Source of the DNA: Kosakonia sp. H02
Lineage (GTDB): Bacteria > Pseudomonadota > Gammaproteobacteria > Enterobacterales > Enterobacteriaceae
Direction: 5' to 3'
Assembly (NCBI GenBank): GCA_030704225.1
Contig: CP131915.1
Location: forward strand, 1,550,001-1,614,000
DNA: 64,000 bases
Shown here: positions 53,970 to 63,091 of the stretch, one piece after another
Position numbering within the stretch: position 1 is the stretch's first letter
Layout of the letters: each line of letters opens with the position of its first letter
Notes under the pieces: generated by a model
Databases searched by the model: none
Told to the model about the DNA's origin: nothing
What the model saw: the letters and a program-made list of their open reading frames with translations, nothing else
Position numbers and translations under genes: made by a program

Positions 53970-53997
53970 AAAGTTAATCAATCGATTGATTAACTTT
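53970..53997. promoter_or_regulatory. CecR operator, perfect palindrome
   Basis: GTTAATCAATC/GATTGATTAAC extended by AAA/TTT, a 28-bp perfect palindrome with no loop (centre between 53983 and 53984), 11 bases upstream of the cecR start. Position and symmetry fit the TetR-type operator shared by cecR-ybhGFSR and rhlE. Confidence 0.82.
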
Positions 53998-54279
53998 ACG
54001 CTGCGAGGGAAAGCTTGTCCAGTTGGCAGTCTAAAAGTGTGATTGAAGTAGAATTTATTGCGCTGAAGACAACAACGCGATGCGAGTGCAAAACATCGAA
54101 CGAGGCGGTGAAATCGACATCTATATTTTGCAGACCAACCCCTGAGGGATATTTTATGCGCCGGATCACAAAAGCTGATACACTCCGCTCCTTCATGACA
54201 TTGTGGTTTTTGTCATTAGTCACATTATTATCTCCTCGAAAACTACACCTGTTACAGGTCGGGGCGGTGCGGAGTTGTT
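53998..54279. other. rhlE leader region
   Basis: About 280 bases between the CecR palindrome and the rhlE start. It must contain the rhlE promoter and 5' untranslated region. Frames on both strands are short and without support. A short purine-rich segment (GGGGCGGTGCGGAG) precedes the rhlE ATG. Confidence 0.6.
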
Positions 54280-55680
54280 ATGTCATTTGATGCCCTTGGC
54301 CTGAATCCGGAAATCCTGCGCGCTGTTGCCGAGCAGGGTTACCTTGAGCCAACCCCTATTCAGCAGCAGGCTATTCCGGCGGTGCTGCAAGGCCGCGACC
54401 TGATGGCCAGCGCCCAGACCGGCACCGGTAAAACCGCCGGTTTTACCCTGCCGCTGCTGCAACGCCTGGTGCAAACTGAACCTCATGCCAAAGGCCGTCG
54501 CCCGGTGCGCGCGTTGATCTTAACGCCGACCCGTGAGCTGGCAGCGCAGGTGGGGGAAAACGTACGTGAGTACAGTCAGTACCTGAATATCCGTTCTATG
54601 GTGGTTTTCGGTGGGGTCAGCATTAACCCGCAGATGATGAAACTGCGTAGCGGTGTGGATGTGCTGATTGCGACGCCTGGTCGTCTGCTCGATCTTGAAC
54701 ACCAAAATGCCCTGAAACTGGATAGCGTCGAAATCCTCGTGCTGGATGAAGCTGACCGCATGCTGGATATGGGATTTATCCATGATATTCGCCGCGTGCT
54801 GGCGAAACTTCCGCCGAAACGTCAGAACCTGCTGTTCTCCGCAACTTTCTCTGATGAGATCAAGCAACTGGCGGAAAAACTGCTGCGTAACCCGCTGGAA
54901 ATCGAAGTGGCGCGTCGTAACACCGCTTCTGAACAAGTCACCCAGCATGTCCATTTCGTTGATAAGAAACGCAAACGGGAACTGTTATCACAGATGATTG
55001 GTCAGGGGAACTGGCAGCAGGTGCTGGTCTTTACCCGTACCAAACATGGCGCCAACCACCTGGCGGAACAGTTAAATAAAGATGGCATTACCAGTGCGGC
55101 TATCCACGGTAACAAAAGCCAGGGCGCACGTACCCGCGCGCTGGCCGATTTTAAATCCGGCGGCATTCGCGTGCTGGTGGCAACGGATATCGCCGCGCGC
55201 GGTCTGGATATCGAAGAGTTGCCGCATGTGGTGAACTACGAACTGCCAAACGTGCCAGAAGATTACGTGCACCGTATCGGCCGTACCGGACGCGCCGCAG
55301 CCACCGGTGAAGCGCTGTCGCTGGTCTGTGTCGATGAACACAAACTGCTGCGCGACATTGAACGCCTGCTGAAAAAAGAGATCCCGCGCATCGCTATTGA
55401 AGGCTATGAGCCGGATCCGTCCATCAAAGCCGAGCCTATCCAGAATGGTCGCGGCCAGGGGGGGGCACGTCAGGGCAGTGGACGTGGGCAGGGCGGCGGC
55501 GGTCGTGGTCAGTCCGCACCGCGTCGCAATGAGGGCGAGGCGCAAAAACCGCGCGCACCGCGTCGCAGCGAAGGTGGAGCCGCTAAAGCCGAAGGTGGGC
55601 GCCGTCTTGATGACGGCGCGAAACCGGCCGGTAATCCAACCCGTCGTCGTCGCCCGCGTAAGCCGTCTTCCGCGCAGTAA
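54280..55680 (+). CDS. rhlE: RhlE, DEAD-box RNA helicase
   Basis: ATP-dependent RNA helicase that modulates ribosome maturation with DeaD and SrmB. The 466 residues (E. coli 454) show the Q motif (PTPIQQQAIPAVLQGRD), Walker A AQTGTGKTAG, PTRELAAQ, Walker B LDEADRMLDMG, SATFSDEIK, ATDIAARGLDIEEL and HRIGRTGRAAATG. A basic Gly/Arg-rich tail (about 390-466, GRGQGGARQGSGRGQGGGG) probably binds RNA. CecR control is suggested by the palindrome upstream. Confidence 0.97.
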   Translation: MSFDALGLNPEILRAVAEQGYLEPTPIQQQAIPAVLQGRDLMASAQTGTGKTAGFTLPLLQRLVQTEPHAKGRRPVRALILTPTRELAAQVGENVREYSQYLNIRSMVVFGGVSINPQMMKLRSGVDVLIATPGRLLDLEHQNALKLDSVEILVLDEADRMLDMGFIHDIRRVLAKLPPKRQNLLFSATFSDEIKQLAEKLLRNPLEIEVARRNTASEQVTQHVHFVDKKRKRELLSQMIGQGNWQQVLVFTRTKHGANHLAEQLNKDGITSAAIHGNKSQGARTRALADFKSGGIRVLVATDIAARGLDIEELPHVVNYELPNVPEDYVHRIGRTGRAAATGEALSLVCVDEHKLLRDIERLLKKEIPRIAIEGYEPDPSIKAEPIQNGRGQGGARQGSGRGQGGGGRGQSAPRRNEGEAQKPRAPRRSEGGAAKAEGGRRLDDGAKPAGNPTRRRRPRKPSSAQ

Positions 55681-55704
55681 TCACATGTTTTTGATGTTCC
55701 AGGT

Positions 55705-55771
55705 CGGATAAGCGTCAGCGCCATCCGGCAATCGAAGCCGCCATCGGGCCATTTCCCGGATGGCGGCTTCG
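55705..55771. repeat. REP/BIME element after rhlE
   Basis: Two REP-type units: CGGATAAGCGTCAGCGCCATCCG (55705-55727), then a hairpin with perfect 13-bp arms, CGAAGCCGCCATC (55733-55745) and GATGGCGGCTTCG (55759-55771). It probably ends or protects the rhlE message. Confidence 0.8.
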
Positions 55772-55938
55772 TCTTACTCAGCCCGCAAAGGTTTAGTTAC
55801 ACGTCACTTTTTTGGTACAAATCTCACAGCGTTGGGATTGTGTCCCGCTGAAAACGGCAAACCGAAGAGTGACTTTTATACGAGCGTGATTCCATAACGG
55901 CAAAAAGAGTTAACTCCCGGGCGCTAAAAGTGCCACAA

Positions 55939-55958
55939 TAGTGGTCGTTTATACAGTG
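55939..55958 (+). promoter_or_regulatory. Weak LexA box of dinG
   Basis: The 20-mer TAGTGGTCGTTTATACAGTG keeps the right half TATACAGT but has GTG in place of CTG on the left. It aligns with the E. coli dinG LexA site, also imperfect, and ends 14 bases before the ATG. Weak repression and damage induction are expected. Confidence 0.6.
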
Positions 55959-55972
55959 CTTCAGGTTTTCTC

Positions 55973-58114
55973 ATGGCTCTTACCGCCGCGCTCAAAGCGC
56001 AGATCGCCGCCTGGTATAAGGCGTTGCAACAACAGATCCCGGACTTTATCCCCCGGGCACCGCAGCGGCAGATGATTGCCGATGTGGCAAAAACGCTGGC
56101 GGGCGATGAAGGGCGTCATCTGGCGATTGAAGCGCCAACCGGCGTCGGGAAAACCCTCTCATATCTTATTCCGGGCATTGCGATTGCCCGCGAAGAACAA
56201 AAAACGCTGGTGGTCAGCACCGCCAACGTTGCCTTGCAGGATCAGATCTTCAGTAAAGACCTGCCCTTGTTGCGCAAAATTATCCCCGATTTACGTTTTA
56301 CCGCCGCCTTTGGTCGTGGGCGCTATGTCTGCCCGCGTAATCTGGCCGCGCTCGCCAGTAGCGAGCCAAATCAGCAAGATTTGCTGGCGTTTCTTGACGA
56401 TGAATTAACCCCGGGCAACCAGGAAGAGCAGAAGCGCTGCGCGGCGCTGAAAACCGATCTCGACAGCTACAAGTGGGACGGCCTGCGCGATCACACCGAT
56501 AAAGCCATCAGCGATGATTTGTGGCGGCGTCTTAGCACGGATAAAGCCAGTTGCCTGAACCGTAACTGCCATTACTACCGTGAATGCCCGTTCTTTGTCG
56601 CGCGGCGTGAAATCCAGGAAGCGGAAGTGGTAGTGGCAAACCATGCGCTGGTGATGGCGGCGATGGAGAGTGAAGCGGTGTTGCCGGAGCCGAAAAACCT
56701 GCTGCTGGTGCTTGATGAAGGCCACCATCTGCCGGATGTCGCTCGCGATGCGCTGGAGATGTCGGCGGAAATCACCGCATCCTGGTATCAGTTGCAACTT
56801 GATCTGTTTACTAAACTGGTTGCCACGTGCCTTGAGCAGTTTCGCCCGAAGACCACGCCGCCGCTGGCAACGCCGGAGCGGCTCAACGCCCATTGCGAAG
56901 AGCTATTCGAACTGATCGCCTCGCTGAGCAATATTCTCAATCTCTACCTTCCTGCCGGGCAGGAAGCGGAACACCGCTTTGCTATGGGCGAACTGCCCGA
57001 TGAAGTGATGGAGATTTGCCAGCGGCTGGCGAAACTCACCGAGATGCTGCGCGGGCTGGCGGAGCTATTTCTTAATGACTTAAGCGAAAAAACCGGCAGC
57101 CATGACATTGTGCGCCTGCATCGGGTGATTTTGCAGATGAACCGCGCGCTGGGCATGTTCGAAAGCCAAAGCAAATTGTGGCGGCTGGCCTCAATGATGC
57201 AGGCTTCCGGTGCGCCGGTCTCCAAATGGGTGACGCGGGAAGTGCGCGAGGGGCAACTGCATTTGCTGTTCCACTGCGTCGGCATTCGCGTGAGCGATCA
57301 GCTGGAAAAACTGCTCTGGCGCAGCGTTCCGCATATTGTGGTGACCTCAGCGACCCTGCGCTCGCTGAACAGTTTCAACCGTTTACAAGAGATGAGCGGC
57401 CTGAAAGAGAAAGCGGGCGATCGCTTTGTCAGCCTCGACTCGCCGTTCAATCATGTCGAGCAGGGGAAAATCGTCATCCCGCAGATGCGCTACGAGCCGC
57501 TGATGGAGAATGAAGAGCAGCATATTGCCGAAATGGCGACCTGGTTTCGCCTGGAAGTGGAGAGTAAAGCCCATCCGGGGATGCTGGTGCTGTTCGCCAG
57601 TCAGCGCGCCATGCAGCTATTCTTAACCTACGTGGCGGATTTGCGCCTGTTGCTGCTGGTGCAGGGCGATCAGCCGCGTTACCGGCTGGTGGAGTTACAC
57701 CGTAAACGCATTGATGGCGGCGAGCGCAGCGTGCTGGTTGGTTTGCAGTCCTTCGCCGAAGGGCTGGATCTGAAAGGGGATTACCTGACTCAAGTGCATA
57801 TTCATAAAATCGCGTTTCCGCCTATCGACAGCCCGGTGGTGATCACCGAAGATGAGTGGCTGAAAAGCCTCAAACGCTACCCCTTTGAAGTGCAAAGCCT
57901 GCCGAGTGCGTCGTTTAACCTGATTCAGCAGGTGGGGCGTTTGATTCGTAGCCACGCGTGCCGGGGTGAAGTGGTGATTTACGACAAACGGCTGCTGACC
58001 AAAAACTACGGCAAACGGCTGCTCGACGCGCTGCCGGTGTTTCCGATTTCGCAACCGTTGATGCCTGACGTTATAGTGAAGAAACCAGAACAAAAGCGCC
58101 GCAAGCGCCGTTAA
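55973..58114 (+). CDS. dinG: DinG, iron-sulfur DNA helicase
   Basis: 5'-3' helicase of the XPD family that resolves R-loops and replication-transcription conflicts. The 713 residues (E. coli 716) have Walker A EAPTGVGKTLSYL, the [4Fe-4S] cysteines in RYVCPRN and ASCLNRNCHYYRECPFF, the DEGH box LVLDEGHHLPD, VVTSATLRSLNS and motif VI QQVGRLIRS. Cluster spacing is as in E. coli. ybiB follows after 25 bases. Confidence 0.96.
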   Translation: MALTAALKAQIAAWYKALQQQIPDFIPRAPQRQMIADVAKTLAGDEGRHLAIEAPTGVGKTLSYLIPGIAIAREEQKTLVVSTANVALQDQIFSKDLPLLRKIIPDLRFTAAFGRGRYVCPRNLAALASSEPNQQDLLAFLDDELTPGNQEEQKRCAALKTDLDSYKWDGLRDHTDKAISDDLWRRLSTDKASCLNRNCHYYRECPFFVARREIQEAEVVVANHALVMAAMESEAVLPEPKNLLLVLDEGHHLPDVARDALEMSAEITASWYQLQLDLFTKLVATCLEQFRPKTTPPLATPERLNAHCEELFELIASLSNILNLYLPAGQEAEHRFAMGELPDEVMEICQRLAKLTEMLRGLAELFLNDLSEKTGSHDIVRLHRVILQMNRALGMFESQSKLWRLASMMQASGAPVSKWVTREVREGQLHLLFHCVGIRVSDQLEKLLWRSVPHIVVTSATLRSLNSFNRLQEMSGLKEKAGDRFVSLDSPFNHVEQGKIVIPQMRYEPLMENEEQHIAEMATWFRLEVESKAHPGMLVLFASQRAMQLFLTYVADLRLLLLVQGDQPRYRLVELHRKRIDGGERSVLVGLQSFAEGLDLKGDYLTQVHIHKIAFPPIDSPVVITEDEWLKSLKRYPFEVQSLPSASFNLIQQVGRLIRSHACRGEVVIYDKRLLTKNYGKRLLDALPVFPISQPLMPDVIVKKPEQKRRKRR

Positions 58115-58139
58115 CGATGTAAGCACGCAAGGAGCTTCC

Positions 58140-59102
58140 ATGGATTACCGCACCATCATCAAAGAGGTCGGCCGGGGTAAAAATCACGCGCGGGATCTCG
58201 ACTTTGACACGGCCCGCAGCCTGTATACGCATATGCTGAACGGGGACGTACCGGAACTGGAGATGGGCGGCATTCTGATCGCCCTGCGCATTAAAGGGGA
58301 AGGCGAGGCCGAAATGCGCGGCTTCTACGCCGCCATGCAGGAACAGACCTTCAAACTGACGCCGCCGGTGGCAAAGCCGATGCCGATTGTCATTCCCAGC
58401 TATAACGGCGCGCGTAAACAGGCGAACCTAACGCCGCTGCTGGCGATTTTGCTGACCAAGCTCGGTTTCCCGGTGCTGGTGCACGGCGTCAGCGAAGATC
58501 CCTCCCGCGTGGTGAGCGAAACGATTTTTGCGCTGTTAGGCATTGAGGCGACAACGCACGCCGGCCAGGCGCAGGCAAAACTGGAAGGTCACCAGCCGGT
58601 TTATGTGCCTGTAAGCGCGCTGTGCCCGGCGCTGGAAAAACAGCTTGCGCTGCGCTGGCGGATGGGCGTGCGCAATAGCGCGCATACGCTGGCGAAGCTG
58701 GCGACGCCGTTTGCGGAAAACGCAGCGCTGTGCTTATCCAGCGTTTCGCACCCGGAATATCTGACGCGTGTTGGGAAATTTATTGCTGATATTGGTGGAC
58801 GCAGTTTGTTAATGCACGGCACGGAAGGGGAGGTGTACGCCAACCCGCTGCGCTGCCCGCAGATAAACCTGGTGGATTCGCAGGGGGAACGCGTTCTTTT
58901 TGCGCGTCATGACGCGCTGCAACCGGCAACTGGTGGGGCGGCGAAAGATGCTGACAGTACCGCGCGCTGGATTGAACACTGCCTGAGCGGGCGCGAAGCG
59001 GTGCCGGAATCGCTGAAAATTCAGCTGGCCTGTTGCCTTGTGGCAACCGGTGAAGCGGAGACGCTGGAAGCCGGGCTGGCGCGGGTTGCGCAGACGTTTT
59101 GA
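58140..59102 (+). CDS. ybiB: YbiB, TrpD2-like DNA-binding protein
   Basis: Member of the TrpD2 family, related in fold to anthranilate phosphoribosyltransferase but lacking that activity; the E. coli protein binds nucleic acids without sequence preference. The 320 residues equal E. coli. The N-terminal helical domain (DFDTARSLYTHMLNGDVPEL) and the glycine/loop regions PSYNGARKQANLTPL and VLVHGVSEDPSRV are visible. E. coli ybiC follows this gene; it is absent here. Confidence 0.93.
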   Translation: MDYRTIIKEVGRGKNHARDLDFDTARSLYTHMLNGDVPELEMGGILIALRIKGEGEAEMRGFYAAMQEQTFKLTPPVAKPMPIVIPSYNGARKQANLTPLLAILLTKLGFPVLVHGVSEDPSRVVSETIFALLGIEATTHAGQAQAKLEGHQPVYVPVSALCPALEKQLALRWRMGVRNSAHTLAKLATPFAENAALCLSSVSHPEYLTRVGKFIADIGGRSLLMHGTEGEVYANPLRCPQINLVDSQGERVLFARHDALQPATGGAAKDADSTARWIEHCLSGREAVPESLKIQLACCLVATGEAETLEAGLARVAQTF

Positions 59103-59104
59103 TA

Positions 59105-59134
59105 AAAAAAAGCCCGTCATCAAATGAGACGGGC
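59105..59134 (-). terminator. Terminator of ybiJ
   Basis: On the minus strand GCCCGTC, loop, GACGGGC and then eight T. It lies between ybiB and ybiJ, and the plus-strand A/T flanks may let it serve ybiB as well. Confidence 0.85.
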
Positions 59135-59213
59135 ATAAAAGGGTAACAACAGGGTCAATGAGGGTGGTGCACCCGACAAAGGGTTAAAATGCCGGGGTAA
59201 GACTTCGGTTCGG

Positions 59214-59474
59214 TTATTTATAGATAACCGCGGTGCCGCTCAGTTTGTTATTGCCGGTCGTGGAAGTGATGCTATAACCAGACGCGCCAGCCGCTTGTGC
59301 TTTTGCCGCCAGGCGAGCTTCCAGACCGTCCAGAGTGGTTGCACCGTGAGCGGAAACGACACCGATTTTATCCATGCTATCTGTCTGAGCAGGGTTTACA
59401 GACTGTGCCGCGAAGGCACCGAAAGAGAGCGTAGACAGGGCAACAGCAGCAACAGCATATTTGATGGTTTTCAT
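59214..59474 (-). CDS. ybiJ: YbiJ, periplasmic DUF1471 (YhcN-type) protein
   Basis: Small stress/biofilm-related exported protein. The 86 residues equal E. coli YbiJ. The signal peptide ends FGAFA, and the DUF1471 domain includes KIGVVSAHGATTLDGLEARL and ASGYSITSTTGNNKLSGTAV. The start at MKTIKYAV (59474) matches the family; the open frame 21 codons upstream is ignored. AGAGATT precedes the start. Confidence 0.93.
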   Translation of the reverse strand: MKTIKYAVAAVALSTLSFGAFAAQSVNPAQTDSMDKIGVVSAHGATTLDGLEARLAAKAQAAGASGYSITSTTGNNKLSGTAVIYK

Positions 59475-59759
59475 AGGTAATCTCTCGCAGGTTATTCTGT
59501 GTGTGGGACGATGTTCCGTCGATGTGATGAGTATCACTGTTTTTTGCCAGAGAGAAAATCGAAGAGAATTGACGACCTTATTCTAAAAAATTGAATAATC
59601 GTTAATTGATTGAATTAAAAAGAGTTAATTTAAGCAGGCGCAGGTTTTTGTCCCGGCTCCATGCGGTGGCTGTTTTTGCGGCACATTTTGCTACTTATGG
59701 GGCGGGAAAGTATGGATGTAAAGGCAACCGCTTGCGCTGGCTACATCGGTCAGGAAAAG

Positions 59760-60026
59760 TCAACGTAGCTGGCTATCTTTCGAACCTCTGCGATTATATC
59801 CTGAGAATGTAGAGTTATGTAAATCTTTCTCCTGTTGGCATTTCACGCACAACCGCACGCCGGGTATCGCCTGGCGACGTGCTTCCGGGATCGGTTCCCC
59901 GCACTCCTCACACTCTTTCAGGCTTTCGCCGCCGGGGATATCGCGGCGAGCGCGAGCAACCGCATCTTCAATCGTGCTGTCGATCTGTTGTTGTACTGCA
60001 TCATCGTTTGCCCAACCTGAAGCCAT
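59760..60026 (-). CDS. ybiI: YbiI, DksA/TraR-type zinc-finger protein
   Basis: The 88-residue protein (E. coli 88) has the four-cysteine zinc finger CEECGEPIPEARRQ and VRLCVKCQ, followed by NRRGSKDSQLR. It lacks the long coiled-coil of DksA, so it is a short TraR-like member that might touch the RNA polymerase secondary channel. GGAGGAG precedes the start. Confidence 0.93.
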   Translation of the reverse strand: MASGWANDDAVQQQIDSTIEDAVARARRDIPGGESLKECEECGEPIPEARRQAIPGVRLCVKCQQEKDLHNSTFSGYNRRGSKDSQLR

Positions 60027-60167
60027 AACGTCTCCTCCTTTATTACTCTAAGTATAGACACTGACTGGGGCATATAGGCCAGATAAGCGTGGTTTGCAGG
60101 TGGGAAGCTTGCGCCTCGCCACCTGCTCCGATGAGTGTGGATTAAGGGAAACTTCTGGTTGTTACGA

Positions 60168-61160
60168 TTAAAGTACAGCCGGTAAAGGTTGTTTACGATG
60201 CCCCAGCATACCCATCGCTCCCGCCAGTATAGCTTCAACAATAAGCATGAAGAATGTGAACCAACCTGTCCTGGCTGTAGCCGCTGCTGCTTTTTCACCT
60301 GCTTCGCGAGCTTTCTGCTCTGCCTGTTGTTTTAGCTCCTCATATTTCGCACGCGCCTGCTGATAGGTTTTTTCGGCCTGGTTAACAACCTGCTCAGCTT
60401 CCTCATCGGTTTTACCGGTACGCGCCTTAATAATATTTTTCAATGCGTCACGATCAGCTGCCTGGAATGTTGCTTCATTACGGCTAATAAGCCCCTGAAT
60501 AAAGCCTGTAAGTTCGGTATCGTTCGTTTGTGGAGCGTTGGCTGTGGTATCTGCCTGCTGCTGGGCATTGTCCACTTCATTGTCTACAGAATTTTGCAAA
60601 TTCTCAGGTTGTAATTCTGGCTTCCCTGTCTGGCGTAGCGTTGTCTCGAGTTCATTCTGTAAGTCGTCAAGATTGATGTTATTTTCTTTCAACTTCTCTT
60701 TTGCCATGTCTGTTATTTGTGGCGCAGCGGCAGATGCTCCGCTGCCCAACATTTGTAACCCCGAACCGGCAACATTCATTACGCCGCTCATCGTGTTATT
60801 TACCACGACAATCAGAAACCAGGCGCAGATTAATGTGTTTACACCAAACATTAACAGACCGTGCAGGGCGCCTTCCCTCGAAGCCAGATATCCGCTGGCA
60901 TACGCACCAGCGGCAATGGAGAGCAACATACTGAGACCTGTCCAAATTGCAGCCCCTACGCCCAGGCCATCGAGAGGATTCCTTTCCTGCAATGGATCAA
61001 TGGTACTCGCGCCAATTGCCGTACCTAAAATAGTTAATAGTAGATAAATCACCATAGAGATAATAACGCCTGCAAAAATAGCACTCCACGATATACGTTT
61101 CAGTGGAATATAGGCCGCGTTGTCATAAGGCTTACCCGCAGGTATTGTTTTTTCGATCAT
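60168..61160 (-). CDS. Membrane protein with internal coiled coil, family uncertain
   Basis: The 330-residue protein has three or four N-terminal hydrophobic spans (about 25-47, 68-92, 104-130), a long polar stretch rich in Gln, Glu, Asn and Ala (about 155-295) predicted to be coiled, including QVVNQAEKTYQQARAKYEEL, and a last span (about 300-322). Similar proteins are present in Enterobacter relatives and are variously labelled. The ATG at 61160 follows AAGGAG by 8 bases and is preferred to the one 8 codons upstream. No function can be given; topology suggests envelope stress or membrane organisation, but that is a guess. Confidence 0.75.
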   Translation of the reverse strand: MIEKTIPAGKPYDNAAYIPLKRISWSAIFAGVIISMVIYLLLTILGTAIGASTIDPLQERNPLDGLGVGAAIWTGLSMLLSIAAGAYASGYLASREGALHGLLMFGVNTLICAWFLIVVVNNTMSGVMNVAGSGLQMLGSGASAAAPQITDMAKEKLKENNINLDDLQNELETTLRQTGKPELQPENLQNSVDNEVDNAQQQADTTANAPQTNDTELTGFIQGLISRNEATFQAADRDALKNIIKARTGKTDEEAEQVVNQAEKTYQQARAKYEELKQQAEQKAREAGEKAAAATARTGWFTFFMLIVEAILAGAMGMLGHRKQPLPAVL

Positions 61161-61623
61161 CCTGATATCTCCTTGAATAACCATATATTAAATGAACTAG
61201 TTTCCATAAGGTAACATAACCATCTGAACTAATGGCTATATACGACATACAATAATGAAGCGTTGTCAGCTGATTTAAGGGTAGCCATAAAAAGAAAAAA
61301 TGCATAATTCCATCAGCAGATACCGGCATTTTTTACGACGAGCAAGAGAAGAAAATATCCATATGAAAACGCAGCAGCTTGTTATTGACATCTTTTAGAC
61401 GACCTAAGCCAGCGTGAATGGAGCCATATAACCACTAATATCTAAAATAGTTACAACATACGTATTGATACATCATATAACCTTCACTTAAGCTTTTGCA
61501 TTTTAAATTTTCCCCAGGGATGAATTTGCCTTGTATAGGGGGATATATCTGCCATTTTTTTACAAAGCTGTTACGTTTGGTTTATAATGCTTATTACATT
61601 TAAAATGTTAGCACAGATTTGAT
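61161..61623. other. AT-rich intergenic region
   Basis: About 460 bases, clearly richer in A+T than the core genome to the left. No gene supported. It contains the promoter of the divergent membrane gene near 61165-61200 and a good promoter at its right end. Confidence 0.7.
61559..61588 (+). promoter_or_regulatory. Sigma-70 promoter before the 92-residue ORF
   Basis: TTTACA, 18 bases, TATAAT, ending 35 bases ahead of the ATG at 61624. The -10 is consensus. Confidence 0.6.
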
Positions 61624-61902
61624 ATGGAACTTCTTAACATTATTATTGTTACACTACTTTTTGCGATAAATTGCGTAGCTTTATTTTTATATTTTCGCGA
61701 CAAGAAAAAGCTCAACTATTTGCAAATGAAACGCGAAGAATGTAATTGGTGTGATTTACCAGGAGACCGTTCGGCTAACCAAAAAACGTTGAGTCAACTT
61801 GAGAAGGAAACAAGATTTTCTCTGAAAACGACGCGTACACTTTTTATAATGACCACAATTTACACCTCGATAGTATTATTAATGTGTTTCACCTCAGTAT
61901 GA
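61624..61902 (+). CDS. Hypothetical two-span membrane protein with CxxC
   Basis: The 92-residue product has hydrophobic spans at about 3-23 and 70-90, and between them a polar part with ECNWCDLPGD. AT-rich codon use sets it apart from the left-hand genes. A consensus-like promoter lies upstream, but the ribosome site is weak. No family recognised. It stands before the lysis cassette on the same strand, separated by about 490 bases. Confidence 0.5.
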   Translation: MELLNIIIVTLLFAINCVALFLYFRDKKKLNYLQMKREECNWCDLPGDRSANQKTLSQLEKETRFSLKTTRTLFIMTTIYTSIVLLMCFTSV

Positions 61903-62390
61903 TTTCCCTCCGGAATAAGTAGCGGCTGGTTTTTTTTCAGAGGTAGGGGTAATCATTTTTTTGCTTATCTCTATCTTCTGTATGCATTTATATCCTTTTT
62001 GCCTAATCTATTGCACGCAAACAGATGTTTCAATGCAATTCCAGATATGCTTTTCCCTGGGGTTTGTAACTGGCAATAATAGCAATGATATCAATCCTAA
62101 ATTTTATCTAATTGTCTTATGTGGTCATGTAACAGAAATATGCAGATTTTTTAAGCATATTCAAGCATTTCATGTTTCATTGCATTTTATTTTTTAATCC
62201 GAAAGCAATAAAAAATGAAAACTATTTTGTTGGCAATGGTTATATATTTTCACTAGCTTACTTATGAAATCATAAACAAGAAGTTAAGCAGGGTCCCTGT
62301 AATATCCTTTGAGGGGAAAGCATCACGGCGGTTTAATATTAAGTGCAGTATGTCTTCGCCGTATTTATAAGCGCAAGGAGTCAGATATTT
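61903..62390. other. AT-rich gap before the lysis cassette
   Basis: About 490 bases of low-complexity AT-rich sequence. The open frame at 61961-62197 lacks a ribosome site and looks spurious. The promoter of the cassette should lie in the last 150 bases, where TTTAATATTAAG and similar AT runs occur, but no clear -35/-10 pair or regulator site was identified. Confidence 0.6.
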
Positions 62391-62705
62391 ATGATGCTTC
62401 AAAAACCATTTCCTGACGATATTCAATCTATTTCTTGGCTGATAGTCGGGTCCTTTTCTGCCTGGGGTGGGCTGGTCCGTTACCTTATGGACAGCGAGTT
62501 TGCGGCCCGCCGCTGGTCATGGATGGCCGTCTTTTCTCAAATAATTATTTCCTGCTTCACAGGTTTCCTGGGCGGCTTTTATAGCTATGAGCAAGGCTTG
62601 AGTGAATATAGAACACTCATGGTGGCCGGAATATGCAGCACATTAGGCAGCACTCTGCTCCGTTGGGTGTGGAAACGAGTTTTACAAAGACAAGAGGATA
62701 AATAA
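62391..62705 (+). CDS. Phage-type holin (LydA/superfamily III-like)
   Basis: The 104-residue protein has three hydrophobic spans (about 12-32, 45-65, 74-94), the pattern SFSAWGGLVRYLMD near the N-terminus and a basic tail RWVWKRVLQRQEDK. Size, topology and the WGG-RY pattern fit holins of the LydA type, which open the inner membrane for a muralytic enzyme. The ATG at 62391 lies 10 bases after AAGGAG; a second ATG is next to it. Its TAA overlaps the next ATG (TAATG). First gene of a holin-endopeptidase-Rz-Rz1 cassette. Confidence 0.82.
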   Translation: MMLQKPFPDDIQSISWLIVGSFSAWGGLVRYLMDSEFAARRWSWMAVFSQIIISCFTGFLGGFYSYEQGLSEYRTLMVAGICSTLGSTLLRWVWKRVLQRQEDK

Positions 62706-63091
62706 TGAGCCGATTACTTACTCAGCGCAGTGAACAGGCGTTATGTGGCGTTCATCCGGAATTAGTCAGGGTAGTCCGCCGGGCTTTAGAATTAAGTCCT
62801 GTAGATTTTATCGTTATTGAAGGGCTGCGTAGCCAGGAGCGGCAGCGGGAATTAATGCAGGCAGGTGTCAGTCGCACCTTAAAGAGCCGTCATCTCACTG
62901 GCCACGCCGTGGATTTAGCCCCCTGGGTGAACGGAACTATCCCCTGGAATGACTGGCAGGCTTTCACGAACGTGGCGTTGGCTATGAAATCTGCCGCACA
63001 GGAATTGAATGTTTCGCTGGTTTGGGGGGGGGACTGGAAAACCTTTCGGGATGGGCCGCATTTTGAATTATCCCGGGAGGCTTACCCGTGA
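62705..63091 (+). CDS. M15-family L-alanyl-D-glutamate endopeptidase (endolysin type)
   Basis: Peptidoglycan hydrolase of the VanX/VanY-like M15 family, as in T5-type endolysins and the Serratia ChiX protein. The 128 residues include GLRSQERQRELMQAG, the zinc motif SRHLTGHAVDLAP (His63, Asp70) and DGPHFEL (Asp116, His119), the complete ligand and catalytic set. No signal peptide, so export needs the holin. Overlaps both neighbours by 1-4 bases. Confidence 0.9.
   Translation: MSRLLTQRSEQALCGVHPELVRVVRRALELSPVDFIVIEGLRSQERQRELMQAGVSRTLKSRHLTGHAVDLAPWVNGTIPWNDWQAFTNVALAMKSAAQELNVSLVWGGDWKTFRDGPHFELSREAYP

Noticed and set aside
53996..54290. Small frames on both strands between cecR and rhlE
   Set aside because: Overlap the operator and leader; no family or ribosome site support.
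61961..62197. 78-codon frame in the AT-rich gap before the lysis cassette
   Set aside because: No ribosome site; Phe/Ile/Cys-rich product typical of random AT-rich sequence.
62343..62390. Upstream ATG for the holin gene
   Set aside because: The AAGGAG ribosome site lies inside this extension and serves the ATG at 62391.
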